Origin: Cantharellus purpuraceus
Taxonomy: Eukaryota > Basidiomycota > Agaricomycetes > Cantharellales > Hydnaceae
NCBI GenBank assembly: GCA_025174535.1
Contig: JALBUN010000034.1
Span: forward strand, 952,001 to 1,016,000
Length of the DNA: 64,000 nt
Direction: 5' to 3'
Shown: piece by piece, positions 39,401-53,600 of the stretch
Layout: every line of letters starts with the position of its first letter
How positions within the stretch are numbered: position 1 is the stretch's first letter
Made by a program: the position numbers and the translations under genes
Notes under the pieces: generated by a model
What the model was told of the DNA's origin: nothing
The model's input: the letters and a program-made list of their open reading frames with translations, nothing else
Databases searched by the model: none

Positions 39401-41228
39401 CTCATTTCCTCGATTTTCTTGCAACAGAAAGTATCATAGTAATTCCCAGCATGATAGAAGAAGCAGGCGGACAACTTACTTCACCAAGCTCAAGATTCCG
39501 GGCTGTAAGTTTGACCAACATTTCTTCAGCCTCGAGAGCGTCGTCAAGCTGCTGCTTGAGGTCCTCGACCTGCATGTCAGCCGTAGTGAGCTTTTTGAGG
39601 GTAGCCTCATAGTCGGCTTAAGGAAGCATTAAGAAGCCCATCATCAACGGAAGTAATAGCCAATACCTTGGAGCTCATCGATACTGGCGAGGTCCCGTTC
39701 AAGCTCTCCTATTTTCCTCCGTTGCTCCGTTTCTGTTTCTACCGAAAGATCTCGCAGCCTGGAAGTCAAAATTTGCCCGTAAAAAAGTAGCTCTTTTTGG
39801 CACCGCGAGGTCCTCACCTCATCAAGGCTTCTTTCAACCGCTCGTTCTGCCTCTCCAACTGGATGAATGCCATTCTATCCTTGCCTGAATCTGAAACAGC
39901 ATTCTCGCCTGCTGCCGATGATCCCTCTTTCAATACGCCAAGCTCGACCTCCACCACGGCCAACCGTTCCTTTACGCCCTCCAGCTCTGCCTCAGCGGCT
40001 TCAGCACGTTCTTCGGCAACCTCCTTGTCCAACATGGCCATCTCCAGTTGTTCGTTTGCCTCAAGTAGTCGCGTTTCAGACATGGAAGACAGACTCTCAG
40101 CATCGGAAAGTGCTCGACGGGTGTTTATCAAGTCTGACTGCATGGCTGTTAGCTTGGCTAGAAATATTCAGTCAGAGCTCTCGAACGAACAGTATAACAC
40201 TAATTACCTTGCAGTTTCGGTCGTATCGCGACAAAGTTCTCTGCTTCAACCAGTCGGGCCTCGAGTTCCCGTATGCGTGCCGCATCTTCCTCACGTCGTG
40301 ATTCCATCACGCGTAACCTGGCCCGTAATTCCTGATCTTCACGCCCGCGCTACAAAAAGATGATACAGTATGTTACCTCAAAGTCCCCTCAAAAGCATGA
40401 GACACGCTTACGGCCGATGCAGACACAGATGGTGGACGAACGGTTGGTGAGCGATGCTCTTGCGGTGAGACTGGTGTCGTAGGCATGCCTTCCGGTACAG
40501 ATGGCGAAGGCAGAAGAGGGCTGGGCGGTGGTGAAATGTGCTGTCGGAAAGTTGAAGAGACAGGTTGAGCACTAAAAGTGTTATCCGTCACTGGAGAACG
40601 TTGGTTAGGTTCTGGAGTAGTCAAGCCATGCGCGGGTATAGATCTACGGCGGGCAGCAGCAGATGTTGATGCAGATAATTGCGGCTGCGATGGAGGTGAG
40701 CGTTTCGTGGGTGAAGACACAAGGCGCGAAGCAGCGAGAGGAGGGCGTGCCACTTGTACTGTGGATGGATGCATAGAGGGCTTAGAAGGACTCGCCGACC
40801 TCGAAGAATTTGACTGAATAGATCGCGCGGATACCGCCCGCGACATGCCTGGAGCTATGAGGGATGTGCTTGACTGGCGTTGATGGCCAAGCCGTGGCAC
40901 GGCTGTCGTTGAAGAGGTGGCATAAACCTTTGAAACCTTTGGGTCTTTAGTGGTTGCATACTCATACGCAGAAGGGGAAACTCACCGCCTCGCTTGTTCC
41001 TACATCGATAACCTTGACCTGGCTCGCGCGGACAAAGACGCCATAGTTCATTTTGCAGCTGAAGTAGGTAACACCCATGACGCTGCCGTCATTTTTGCCT
41101 TTAGGCTCTGATAGTTCGATACCAACCCACTTCCCGGAGGAAAACTGAGTTCCTCCTACAAAACGGACGACGCCTCGTCCAGCAGGAACCTCAACAGTTG
41201 CACCTACAACTGGCTCATGGGGCGCCAT
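36462..41228 (-). CDS. Dynactin subunit p150-Glued
   Basis: Nineteen exons from 41228 to 36462 encode 1257 residues. The N-terminal CAP-Gly domain has VRFVGGTQFSSGKWVGIELS and the tubulin/EB-binding GKNDG motif. A long Ser/Pro-rich basic linker comes next, then a first coiled coil (about residues 256-650). The dynactin globular region follows, with SHLSTLAKRFAAVL, GRVYPEIAPIEKRIDMHI and EFRELECVSDV. A second coiled coil comes after it, and the protein ends in a tail with KLLYRDVMQFSSS. p150-Glued tethers the dynein-dynactin complex to microtubules and drives nuclear and vesicle transport in hyphae. The chain of splice phases closes without conflict. The acceptors at 39062, 38584 and 37968 were picked by family motifs. 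Confidence 0.92.
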
Positions 41229-41611
41229 TACAGCTACGAGGAAAGTCGAAAATCGGCAGCTTGAGTAATTCTTGAGTGCTGAGTACTTTCCAGTGCAAGT
41301 CTGACGCCGCGACTGCTGTGGACACGATACTTACTCAAGTACCGATCAATTACTATTTTCGGACTCATCACGCGTTTATGCATTATGCACTACGGACTAT
41401 GCTTGACGTGGCAGCGAGGCTCGTTCGATTCTGGTAGTACACAAGCTACACTAAATGTTATCGTACAATATGCTATCAAAACCCTCTGCGTCCCCACAAC
41501 TTGAGTTGCTCGACCATGTATATTACCTTGATGATACCCGGTTGAAGATGAAGTCTAAACATCAAATACGAAAACGTAAAGTCGTCAGTGCATCTCTACG
41601 GAAAGGCATGG
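41229..41611. other. Intergenic, 0.38 kb
   Basis: Between the dynactin start and the 3' end of the unknown gene on the same strand; holds the dynactin promoter. Nothing else is recognised. Confidence 0.5.
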
Positions 41612-42139
41612 TCAGAAGAGTCCATTGAGGATATTATTAAGTGACTCACATTCGAACTTGCTCAATGTCCAGCCTCGGCCCTGTTCATGTACGTCGAAAG
41701 CCTGTGCGGCTATATCTTGAATCTTGTCCTCCATCATCTCCAGTCGCCGTGACTTTATGATGCCATATGCAGAGAGGCGCATGATAGCCTTGATGACCCA
41801 TGTTCGGCCATCGAAGAGTTGGAAGTGCTCATCATCGGGATGTGGAATGGCAACCTTCTCAAGGATTTTATCAAGCTCATCCACATCGAAGCGTTCTCCC
41901 AAACCACCAAGCTTTAACAAGAGGAATAGCCGGGAGTCACCATGGAGATCATACTCTTTGGAGTCGAAGACCAGGGAGGGTGAGCATGTTCCTCGAGGCG
42001 ATGGATTTCCTTCGGCCTCGAATAATTTGCCTTTGCTCCCACCGGTGTTAGATACAAAGATGGCCCAACGGTAGAGCTGTGTCTCAGTCTCAGATGCAAA
42101 AAGAGTGAGGTATATGGATGCAGGTTCAAGTTTGGACAT
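41612..42139 (-). CDS. Unknown fungal protein, about 175 aa
   Basis: An open frame of 175 residues starts MSKLEPASIYLTLFASE and continues QLYRWAIFVSN, followed by a segment with KLFEAEGNPSPRG. The pattern of beta-rich RWAIFVS, then a Gly-rich turn, then LFEAEG resembles small uncharacterised fungal proteins of the DUF-type with an h-W-h-hFV core. The middle is charged and helical (VDELDKILEKVAIPHPDDE). The frame extends 17 codons upstream of the chosen Met. A GTGAGTCAC donor-like sequence near 41651 means the last 13 codons could instead be intron, with a further 3' exon. No function is assigned. Confidence 0.6.
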   Translation of the reverse strand: MSKLEPASIYLTLFASETETQLYRWAIFVSNTGGSKGKLFEAEGNPSPRGTCSPSLVFDSKEYDLHGDSRLFLLLKLGGLGERFDVDELDKILEKVAIPHPDDEHFQLFDGRTWVIKAIMRLSAYGIIKSRRLEMMEDKIQDIAAQAFDVHEQGRGWTLSKFECESLNNILNGLF

Positions 42140-43108
42140 CTTAAGAAAATGATAACTTTTGAGTATGTCTTTGAAGAAGTAAGATAGCAAGACCTACGTG
42201 CGGCGTAGAGGCTTGAGCCTCGTAATGTTGTGAAGCACAGCGAAGTTACTTCTGCACCTGCAGAGGAATAGTCGGGAGACGTTGGGTCAAGAGGCGGGAA
42301 TACAGTTGAGCGCGAGTTATAAAGACACAGAAAAAAAGGGTACGAAGGTAAAATTCTGGGGTGGCGTATATTATACATGGCAACGATCACACAAAGACAA
42401 ATTCTATTTTGTCAGGCGTGCGAGCAGCCAGTGTCAGACGCTCAGGAGTAACCACGGCCGGCGGTATTCAGAGAACCGATCAGCCTAGACAGGTGTACCT
42501 ACCTCATTAGGTCATTAAGAGAACGACCACAAAAGTTCTCGGCGAATACGCTCATTCACCGACCTTGACTTCTCCTCACGAACACGTATTGACAACCCAT
42601 GTATCGTCTTTGGAGTGCTCAAGGACAGCGCCTACTTCCGGATCCACCATCCGAGCCTGAGTTCTCATCTCAGAGTTAGAACCCAGAAACAAACCTTTAG
42701 TTCAAATAAAGGCACCCTGAGTTCTGGTCCTATCGGCAAAAGCCGTTGTAGTGTTGGGTTGGGTGATACAAAGCAGCCAGAAACATGCAATTTGGCACCG
42801 AAGCAAGTCACTACGCGGTGTGCTGACAGCATGAGTCTTGAAACGAGGCTAAATCTGTAAGAGCATCTATTTCAATTAGCCTCAGCCATACTGTACTTCA
42901 GCGTATGGTCCGCGTTCTTGTAGATTTTCTGCCGAAAATTAGTAGCAGCGAGGAGCAGCAAGTTAGCCATATAGTAAGACTGCAGGACTGCAGGAGCCGA
43001 GCCGTGGAAATCTCGAGAGTGGTCACGGGGTCGCGTCAGCTGTAAGTCACGTGACTGCCAAACAATCCGCGTCTCTGCTTTCACCGCTCCCAAAGTACCG
43101 TACTCCCT
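42140..43108. other. Divergent intergenic region, 0.97 kb
   Basis: Lies between the starts of the unknown gene (-) and the Bud4-like gene (+). Only short frames without motifs are present. It should contain both promoters; no clear TATA element or repeat is visible. Confidence 0.45.
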
Positions 43109-46100
43109 ATGAATTCTCCCAAATCACCTGCCACGACACCATCTCCACTGAGAGAATCAACGCGGAATACTCAGGTAGAAGGCGTCACGCAGAGCAGCAG
43201 CTGGAGTACCACATCTTCTACGAGCCCGCTCAGGATCTCCAAACACGAGACCCCCCTCACTTCATCCGCTATACCTAACCCTCATTATCATAGGCTTCCC
43301 CCACAACTCGCCAGGCGGCAGTCATCGTCCTATAATCATGTCCGAAACAACGCTCTGGTGTCCAATTCACCGTTTAAGCTTCGTGCTGAGATCAAACCCA
43401 GTAGAATCCCGACGCCTTCACGTGTAGCTTCGAAAGAGGACGAAAACAAACCTGAGCTTGGTTTTAAAAGAAAACAATCTCGAGGACTGCAGGGTCTGTT
43501 CAAAGAACAGGTGGTAACAAAAAGCCCCTTCCTGGGCGACAAGCGATCCAACACCGTCTCAGATGCGCCCCTACCACCAACTCCAACCCCCCCTTCTCCT
43601 CCTAAATCATCGTCCCCCCCTGCATCATATCGACCGGAGTCTATACAATCTCGAGTACCAACACCACCAATGCCTGCCACCCCTCGCAACCCGCGCATTG
43701 CAGACTTGTCTGGCCTATCTCCGTCACCATCTCCTAAGTCGTCACTCATTTCACCAAGACGTCTTCATGGTCCCCGTTCACACTCAGCATCGCCTGCTAG
43801 TGAAGGTGGCAGACGACAGCGGCGGAAGACTGTTACCTTTGACGAGCGTTGTGATGTCCTTGAGTTTGACCAGGAGGAGGTCTCTGACGAAGTCATTGAT
43901 ACAGAAGACGATGGGGAAGATGATTATGGCCTCCCAGAGCCACCATCTCCTGCAGTCAGCGCGTCTGCCGATGGGTCATTCGCCTCCTACGTCAGTGACC
44001 CGGTGCTGCATAGTCCACATAGTCCACAAACAAAGTCTCGAGATGATACATCTCAAAGTGAACCCGCTATAGCTTCCGAGACTGATCATGTCACTCGGAC
44101 TCCCCGCATATCTCGTGACGAAATTAAGCGTCGTCTTATGGAGCAGCGTGCCGAAGGGTTCGAAGACATACCAGAGGTCACATCCCCCCCAGCGACTCCG
44201 GATACTTCACTCAGCATCTCCTCTCAAGTCCTCGATTTGTCCCACACCGCCTCCGAGGCTCTCTTTTCGAACAGTGCTCGTGCACAGCCGCAGCATATAG
44301 ATTCTGACCAGGCTGACTTTAGAGTTGACCCCCCCTTCGACTTCGGGGACCCTGATGTCGATCTGGGGGAGATGCATAGCGCCCTCGACCGCCTCATGCT
44401 TGGGGTGGAGTCTGGATTTGGGATCGAGCTTACTGACGGCGAAAGTATGGATGTAGATACGGCCACGGAGGGAGATATGAGTGCCAGTATCATCACTACC
44501 GCTCTAGATGTCGACGCCGACATAGAATCAAAGTCCATCGACGGACAGACGGGCATTCGCGAACAGCTGAAGGAGAATAACGATCAGATTCGAGTCACCC
44601 AAATTTCTGAATTTGGAAGCACCGATGACGACACGGACGAGCCTATCACCCCTCCCTTGGACAACAACTACGCCCACAACACTGCTGTTCCAAGTAAGCA
44701 TGACAATGCGATGCATCCCAAACCGGTGGCAGGCTACACAATGTCTGATCCACCCGCATCTATTAGCGGCGGCAACATGCTTCCAGCGAGTAGCGTCGAC
44801 TATTCGGACGTGAGCGTGTTAGAGACGCCAGAGCTAGATCTATCTATTTCAGATCTTGAGCATGCGAACCCGCCAGTAAGGACATCGACTCCCCCACGAT
44901 CGCCTCGAAGAGATCATCATCTCCCTGTGGCGGAGCCATCGTCGGCGAGTCACGAGCCTTCAAGCTCTGTCACCCTTCCCCCTCTTTCATTTGCTTCCCC
45001 ATCTGCTGAGAATTCGGTACATTCTCCTGCATGGGAGTCGCATTTACCCCGCCATACACCTTCGCAACTTCCGCAGCCTATCAGAGACGACGCCTTTCTC
45101 GTACGCACCTCGTCGACAGTCTCTACATCGACAAATAATTCAATACCCCCTCCTGTGCCCCCCAAAGACAATGCGACAAGCCCGCAGCATGATGAATTTG
45201 TCAAAGCTCGTAGACGTGAAATGCGGTCGGAAGGTAGTGAGCATGAACGTCCCGCAACGTACCATGAAGGAAGACCCAGTCGACGTCGCAGTCTTTCCAC
45301 TGGTGATGCTGAGGATCTTGGAAGCAGTGTTTGTGCCATCGCTTCATTTTTATCGTGTGCTTATATCTATCCTCAGAGACCCGCTGCACAGAGGCGTGCG
45401 GATCGTCTAAGAGGTGGTCGTAGTACTCACCTCCTGGACATACCTCTCGAGCAAGAAGATGAAGAGCATGCCCTTAGTGACCTCATTGATCGGGAGCTGA
45501 AGATCAGAAAGAAGCCAACAATTAAAGACAAAACCGTTAGTCCCTTCCCCTTATAGTTCACGTTATTGACATGGACGGTTACCCCAGCGCATGTATAAAC
45601 TTCGCGAGCGTGAGAATACCATATACGCCTCTTCAGATGACAAAGTTTCGCATATGAGCCGGGCAGGCGACGTCGACAATGGGAAAGCGTGGCGTACTGT
45701 CAGGCGACCCTCTGATATGGCAAGTCACCAGTATTCAGTCCAACACATTCGAAAATTGACGGACAGGCAAATAGAACGAATACTCCCGTCAAATCAAGGA
45801 ATACCGAGCTCAACAAAAGCCCGGTAAAGCTCATGGCAAGGTTTTTGTAAAAGGCAGATAATTACATTTCGTTTATGGTTATCCTTGCTAACAACGTTGC
45901 CTTAGTGCTAGGCATACGTGGGGTGAATGTTCCTCTGCCTAATCAGCCAACTTTCTTTACATGTACCCTCAACAATGGTATACATTATGTCACCACTCCG
46001 GAGAGTCGCTTAGCCAGGGAAACCCGCATCGAGCAAGAGTTCGAATTGTAAGTGATATTGATGCCTGTGTCTCACTTTCTCACTGTGGCATGTGTCAGGA

Positions 46101-47229
46101 TTGAACACAGCAAACTTGAATTCACGCTCACACTCACAGTTCGACGCGACTCTCATATAGCTGCACAAGTTAAGGCTAATACATCCTCTCCGCCCACCAT
46201 ACCAGTGGCCCCTGCACCGCCGCCACCATCATCCCGTGGCGGGGTCCGTGGATTTTTTGGCGTTGGGTCCAGCCCGAAAAAGACACACAAGGTTGCCGTC
46301 GCCGCGGCAGCTCGTGCGACACCCGAGCCTGTAGAAGATAACATCGCGCGATACCTCAAGCCAGATGGAACGCTCGCTCGTGCGTTCGTTTCGTTCAAGG
46401 ATATCGCAAGCCGATGTGACACTCGTCTGTTCGAGACAAGCTACCCGCTCATCGGACAACGAACGGGGGGGCCTAATCCCTCATCCGTTGCGAATCCGTG
46501 GACAATGGGCGAGATCGTGCTACAGATATTCCGACTTCCTCCACTGCCTGGCATTGAACCAGATCAACTGCCACAGTCTTTGGAAGAATGCCATCGAGGG
46601 TTACGACACATCAACTGGCACAAAGTGACGTACCACGAAGGTATTTTGACGCAAAGTGGAGGCGACTGTAGAGTAAGTGGTCAGTTATTTTCGATACGTG
46701 ACTATTACCAGCGCTGTGCCTTAATAGACTTGGCGCCGACGCTTGCTTCGGGTGATCGGTTCCAATCTGGTCGCTTTCAACGATGTCACGAAGAAGGCCA
46801 CTGCGACCATCGACCTAAAGAAGGCTATAGCGGTAGAGGATGACGATCCTACAATTTCTCCCATGACTAGTCCTGCTTCAGCTACCCCTTCTCGTCAACG
46901 AAACGAGTTCGATGAAGTATATAGAGTAGAGCGTTCTTTCCGGCTGATTTTTCCAAACGATGAAGAGATATCGTTTTTCGCCGACAGCGACGAAGCCAAG
47001 GCCAGATGGTGAGCTTGTCATCAAAGCTTTCATCGTCGTACAGCACCGAATGACAACTACCACTTCCAGGCTTGAGGTCTTTCGAGCCTTGGTTGGATAT
47101 ATCCCGCCAAATCCTTTGTGGGCAGAGCTCATATGGCAACGCCAGGAAGAGTTGGCAAAAGGGTCGGCGTCTACGACTTCTCAGGGCACATCTCCGATCC
47201 CGCGACATGCGAATGCAGCCTCCCGCTAA
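43109..47229 (+). CDS. Bud4/anillin-like septation protein with C-terminal PH domain
   Basis: Seven exons (43109-45535, 45588-45719, 45775-45853, 45906-46047, 46099-46672, 46728-47008, 47070-47229) encode 1264 residues. The first exon is an 809-residue disordered, Ser/Pro/acidic region with many SP and TP sites, consistent with CDK regulation. The anillin-homology region starts near KVFVKVLGIRGVNVPLPNQ and includes IEHSKLEFTLTLTVRR. A PH domain follows, with HEGILTQSGGDCRTWRRRLL and SFRLIFPNDEEISFFAD, ending WLEVFRALVGYIP. Bud4 and Mid2-like proteins mark the septum and organise septins at cytokinesis. Two consecutive introns (45720-45774 and 45854-45905) start with GC; the second has a weak consensus. 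Confidence 0.88.
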
Positions 47230-47673
47230 AACTGTTACAGAGCTGCTGGACAGCACGGGGGCGCATATATTTGCGTTTTGATACGGCTGTCTCTACATGT
47301 ATCTATTCTTGCTGTCGCGTTCTTTCTTGCCTTCTGAAATGTATTCTATTATCGTCCTTGCTCTCGATTAGTTATAAGTGTTGCAATATGTATGATCCAA
47401 CTTCGAGTATCACTTGAAAGTAGTTGATGCGGAAGCTTACACAAGTCGATGCACAGTACGTATACATAATGTGGCGCAGAAGCGCAAAGTACACTTGAAG
47501 CTGCAGGAGTGAACGTGCGTGTTCGTATAGTATTCCATGCTTGGATTGCTGAACATCATGTACATGCAATAGAACATAAATTTTTCACGGCTTATACATA
47601 GCATCTGAAGGTCCTTCGGAGATCAAAACGTTGACTGTAACATATTGGTCGCATTATGATCTGTGCATCAAGC
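47230..47673. other. Intergenic, converging 3' ends
   Basis: 444 nt between the Bud4-like gene and the TFIIIC gene. No coding frame with motifs; likely 3' UTRs. Confidence 0.5.
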
Positions 47674-50600
47674 CTATTCGTTGACACGATACCATGCACT
47701 GGCACCAAGGGACCAATATATCTCTTGTTCTTGTATTCCACCAATTTCTCGAATATCCTTGGTAGTAAGGGCCTCGTCCTCTGCGTGTTTTACGACCATT
47801 CCCTCTGCCAGAAGGTATTCTAGCAAGTCGTTCAACTCCTGGCGATCGTAAACTGACACAAGTCTTCGTCGTAATTCAGCCTGCAAGTGTAAAGTCTATG
47901 AGGATAACTGGAAATCCAACATCGTAAGGGAATGGTACCTGAGGAATACCTGGGCGAATGACTAGTACTCCGACCACCGCGCGCAAACCGGCTGTCCAGG
48001 CATCTTCCACTACCTTACCTTTAATATTGAACCATCTTCGAGGGAACATGAGTTGAAGTGGCGAGCCGGGGAGTGAGACGGTCCAATCTCGTATATGACG
48101 CCGACTAACTAATACCGGGTGAGCGTATCCAACCCAGTAACAGAGAGGATACTTTGACGAAGAAAGATGCCGGACTAATGTATGTATGCTCCGTGATCCC
48201 AGAAAACCAGTCTGTTGAAGACCAGCTCAGTGTTGATATGCTAAGGGGAAAGGGAACTCACGAGAAAAGATTCATAGCTCATCCCTTGGCTTCCAGCTCT
48301 ATCCAGACGCTTGATAATGTCTAAACAAAGCGCTTTCTCTTCACGCTCTAGCGTTGCGAGAATATCTCTCTGTTCAATGTCAATGCAAGCCATGCACGTT
48401 ATGATTCCTTTTGACGATTTGCGGCAAGGCGCGGGTAGCCCTGAATGAAAACCGTGTCCTTCCACATCGAACGCGTCAGGTCCAATATCAGTTGCTGTTA
48501 AAAATGTTGGGGATGTCGGTGGACTGTCAAGAACATCCACTATGGATGCATGATAACGCATGGTGAGTGCGGTTTCAACCTGATCATCGTCTTCACAAAG
48601 AATGTGAAAAAGTAGAGGTGAAATTTTGTCGATACAACTTACCCACTTTTCTGCTGTTCCAGTCCAATTCCTGTCGATGGGCAGCAGCCTCCGAGACGTC
48701 AACTTGAAACTCGATCTGTTTTCGCATCGTATGTTGAGTTGGGACCTATAGTATTCAGCAAATGCACAGGGTGATGTATGTACCTTTCCTTCTGATACTA
48801 GTTCTATAAACGTTGCCATTTCACCATCTGTACTCACGGGTGCCCACTCTCTCCAACTAGGTATATCGTCTTCAATTACATCTTCAATGGCGCAAGCATC
48901 TGAGAAGAAATTGGGACGAAAAGAACCGCTCAGTGCCTCCTCGTTCCTAACGACACTTTTTAGAGGAACAAATGAGCTGGAGAAGTGAGTGGACGAGCTC
49001 ACAGGTCTGAGATTCTTAGCTTCCTCCCAGGAGTTTTACGACGGCGATGGACCACTTCGGATATAACGCCACGGGATAGTAGATCCATGGAGGCTTGACG
49101 AACCTCCTGCTGCCCGACACCGTCAAGTAGTTGTGCAGCATATTTGGCGTCATAGTCCTCTTCACGCGTTGTTAGCGTCATCTGTGCTCCGCGTTGAGTT
49201 AGGCCGTGGTGGACAAGTATAGACTGTGACTTACTTTGAGGACGGACTCAGCTACGCTATTCATAAGTGAATCAGTAGGCTTGAACATTCGAGAGGTAGC
49301 CCATGGTGCCGAGAAGGCTTCTCCTAATAATATCTTCTGCCTATGCTCGTCGCCAGTTGAACTCCACATAAAGTCCATCTTATTGACTGCTTTTACGAGT
49401 TCTTTAAGATCCCATCTTGACGAGAAGTCTGAAAGAGCCTTGGTAAGTACAGCGCCCGTTGTATGGACATCACCCTTCGACAAGCCGATTTTCCTATTCC
49501 CATAGTTGGAAATTGAGAACACTGTGCGACAGAAGGGCATTAAACACTCACAGAGCTCGTTTGTCAATATGATTTCGAAGAAATTCAACATGTGCAATGA
49601 TGTCAAAATCAAACGGGTGGCTGGGGTTCTCGTCGGGGAGTGCCTTTCCTCGATGCTCTAGCCAAAGTTCGTGCCATTTGTCCTCGAGGAGGCGAAGATA
49701 GGACTGACTACCGGCTTCTTGTTTCAGTGTCACTAGGCGCTGTCGGACATTGTTGCGAGGCAAAAATGGGAATAGCTGGTCAAGTGCTGTCCAATCCATG
49801 CGGTGCCAAGTTCGACAACGAGCCCGGATGACAGCGGATGCATCCCGCGCCAGCTCATCATATTCTGGAGTCCACTGGAATCGTCGATGCGATGGAGTCC
49901 CAGTCATGGACACTATCAGGATTGTCCGCAGTTAAGTGAGGCATGAAGAGAAGAAAATACTACTACAGGGTTCTTACCATCTGTTTCCTTGCCCTTCCCT
50001 TTCGCTTGTGATGTTGCGTGTTCTGCATTCGCTTTAACCTTGTATCGCTCAATAAGTTCGTAGACAGATTGTTGCTGTCCAGAATCGAATGGAGAAAGTC
50101 TTGATACTCTAGTGTGTAGAGATGGCTTACGAGGCCTTGAACGGCGGGATGGCAAAACTGGATTTCTTTTCCCAGATCTCGAGCATGAGATCGCTTCTGT
50201 CACAGCAGCTTCCCATTGCTGAACAGTCAATGTGACTCTGGACTGCAAATAACATGCTCGAATTGCTTTGAGCCTTGTAGAAGAGCCGTAAGGTAGTGGG
50301 TTTGAATGGACGCGTGAGACAAGTGCATCCCAGTCTGCTTCCAGTTGATGTCGTGCCTCTGCAGCTTTTTTGGCCAACAAAGCCTTGTCCGCTGTCGCTT
50401 GACGCTCTCGATATGTCTCTTGTCGAAACTTGCCTCTTTCAGCAATTCTTGTAGCTCCCTTCGCAAAGCGTTCACGTATGGTGACAAAGAATGTATAGAC
50501 AGCGTCAAATGGCGCTGAAATGATGCTGCCGATGTGTTCAAGACGATCACGGCCTCCGTCTTGATCAGACAAAGGAGTGTACCCCGTCGACGGACTCGTC

Positions 50601-53600
50601 CATTTTTGCTCCAAGCATTGCTTTTGCCTCCGGGATAACACATACGAGGAAATCCAAGACTGTCGTCTTTGCAACACACGTATCATGTGAGCAGAGCACG
50701 TACAAGGGCCAGTAATACTATCCATAGATGTTTCAGGCATCAATTCTTGCTTCCTCAGGAAAGCATCTTCCAACTCGACCCAAAATGGCATACTTTCGTC
50801 CGCAGTTCGTACTAACATATCGCGATGAAAAGGCGGCGGCCAGGAATCATTGTCCGCAAAGAGATAAATCGGCGCGATAACATTGAAACGCCAGTATAAT
50901 TCTGTCGCTGCGACCGTACCCTTATCTCTAGTCGTCGGGGCGACATCAAAGCGAACAGGATGCCCTCCATTTGGTTCGCATGACAGATAGGGGGTAGTGC
51001 TGTTCGATGGTTCCAACGGTGTGACCAATTTTAATGCAGTCAATATCTCTAGGAGGCTAAGAATCGCGGCCCGTGAGCGTGCTTTCCCTATCTTCAAATG
51101 GTCACTGAGATTTGATAGCAGGTCTTTGACGAGTGTCTGACGACCATCCAATGTTTCCATCAATCGCAAGAGTTCCGGGCTGTAATCTGTGACTGATATT
51201 ATGGCACAGTATGTGGACACTGGGAGGTCATGGAAGAAATATGGAAACGCAACGATCCTTTCCGTCCGGGAGACGATATGCGATGAAAGATCTGGGGATT
51301 GTAAGTGGGCGAGGGTGAATTGATGCAATTCTCGGGCTCTCCTAGCCTTCCCAACCAAGTAACCATAGAGTTGTGCTACCACCTGTGCTTCAGATAGAAA
51401 TGTTGACCGGATTACGTCGACATCCTCTCCCGACAGATCGATATTACGGTGACTATCCTGTTCACTGCTACGTCCAAGGACTTCATACCGAGTGAACACA
51501 AGATTGTGGATACGGCGAAGTTTGGGACGAGTGTAATGTAGGGGATGATTAAGCTTCTTATGAAGAGAAATACTGGGTCCCGGGACATCCTCTCGAAGCG
51601 CAGAGACAAATTCGTCAAGTTTCTCTTGCGCGACCGATGGTACATATATCAATTTTACGAGGCGGGACTGAGAAGACCGAGATGTGATAGTTATAGTCAG
51701 AGTCTTGAGCTTTCCTCTGTCCATCAATCTTTCCAGAAGCTTGCGTATGGTTCGCCTATCAGGCTGAGTACCAACGGACATGCTTGTCGGCTCTCCAGCT
51801 TCGACCATGGATGATATGACACGTGCGTAGGTTTCTAGAAACTCCTTTGAAGATACAGTGGCGATACCACCAGATTCATCGACCACACGCATAATTTCAT
51901 TCTCAGCACGCAGCTGAGATATATTGACTAAATCGTGAAGTCGTTTTGGCCGTCCAGTTTTTGGTCGTTTCGCGGGGTAATTATCAGCTGACATATCGCT
52001 GTTTCTCTTTGAACTAGTTGCATTCTCATCAACGAGTGATGTTTCGTGAACACGTAACATGGAGTCTTGAGGGACGAGCTGAAGCCAATATTAGACTAGT
52101 GATTGAAGTGGTGCAGAAGACTGACTGGATGCTCCTTCGCCAATGGGCTAACCTTTGATGTTGAGGGAAATTCTAGAGCCAGTTTGGGGTTATGCCCACG
52201 GCTAGAGTATGATGCTCCATCCATGGGTACCGAGAGCTCAGGCTGAATGTGGGCAGGGTGTAATGTGTTCAGGGATGAGTCAGCAGTTGGAGAAAATCCT
52301 GGAATAAAACATTCAATATGAGCTTCTTCCCATGCCATTCAATGTCCATTCAATTACCTATCATGTTTGGTCTGATATCCTGGGCGTCGGGGACCTCTAT
52401 CTGAGGAACAGCAAGAGTCTTCGAGCAACTATCTCCCGGTAGCTCTGGAGGATCCATAGCTGTGTCACCTTTCATATTCATTGGACCTGCGAGAGGCCCA
52501 TTCCTAGGCGCTGAGCTCTTTTGTATGGCCTGCTTCTTCTTTGGGGGTGGCTGCAAATCTGAATTTGAAGCACCTAGCTCAGGCTTCTCTCTCCTTTTGC
52601 GCTTGGTCCCTGTTGGTACTTTGTTATCCCTTGATGGCTGAACTTGGTCTCTGTCATTCTGTTGGGCAGAACCAATTCCTTTTCCTTGTGGATCAGCAGC
52701 TAAGCTTGTAGTCTTGTTTTTCGAGACTGATGTCCCCTGCGATGGTTTAGTATCCTCTTTCCGGGGCCGACCAATCTTCCGTGGAGGATCCTGTTTTGGA
52801 GGTTTCCCTTTATTCTTGTACCCGTCCTCGTATTTGACTAATGCGGCGGCATCCTTGTAGAAGATCTGACTGGGTTGGGGATAAAAACCGCCACTTTGGC
52901 TGATGTCCATGGAGGTGTATCTGCTTGTACGTCCTGCATCGTCGATGTTCTCGTTACGGATGAAGGAAAGGTAGCCTGTAAGGGTGTAATAACGATGACG
53001 CCGTTCTCGACCCTGATTCTCGAGGAAATCACATATTGCTAAATCTGCCAGATGGGGTGGAGGTGGAAAACGCTCCAACCTATATAATATCTGCTCCACA
53101 GTACGCTTGTCAAAGTTTCCGAGGCGAGCTGAGATGCCCTATGGGGAAATCTCGGTCGCTGGTTCAAGAGTATAGGGGCTATTAACTCACGTTTAAAGTT
53201 AAACCCTCAGGACCTGCTTGGTCAAGCAGCTTTAACACCTGCCTGTGGATAGTCATATTCGACACTGGCATCAAAGCCGTTTCCTGGTCTAGGATGAACA
53301 GCAACTTAACAACCCCGCTGTACGTTGTGTCATATTGTTTCATATGAGAACGTACCTATGTTCTCCAAAGTCTCCTCCAAAATCTCCTTTTCCTGTTCCT
53401 CGTCTCCTACATCTCCAGACTGTACGACAATCCCTTCAGTCCCCTCAGTTCGAGGATCTCCTACTAAGCGAATGCAAAGGGCGCTCGAGGATCCATGCAA
53501 CTTTGGAACGATGACCTTCTCGATGACATTATCCTTGATCAACTCTCGAATCCGGCCGTTAAAAAACCGTCTATCTTTTTTGGTGGGGTTTGGAAATCCC

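Noticed and set aside
42872..43093. Minus-strand frame upstream of the Bud4-like gene.
   Set aside because: No family motif; likely part of the promoter region.
48977..49002. A 26-nt intron in TFC3 between 49003 and 48976.
   Set aside because: Too short for splicing; the acceptor at 48947 gives a 56-nt intron and keeps the same downstream frame.
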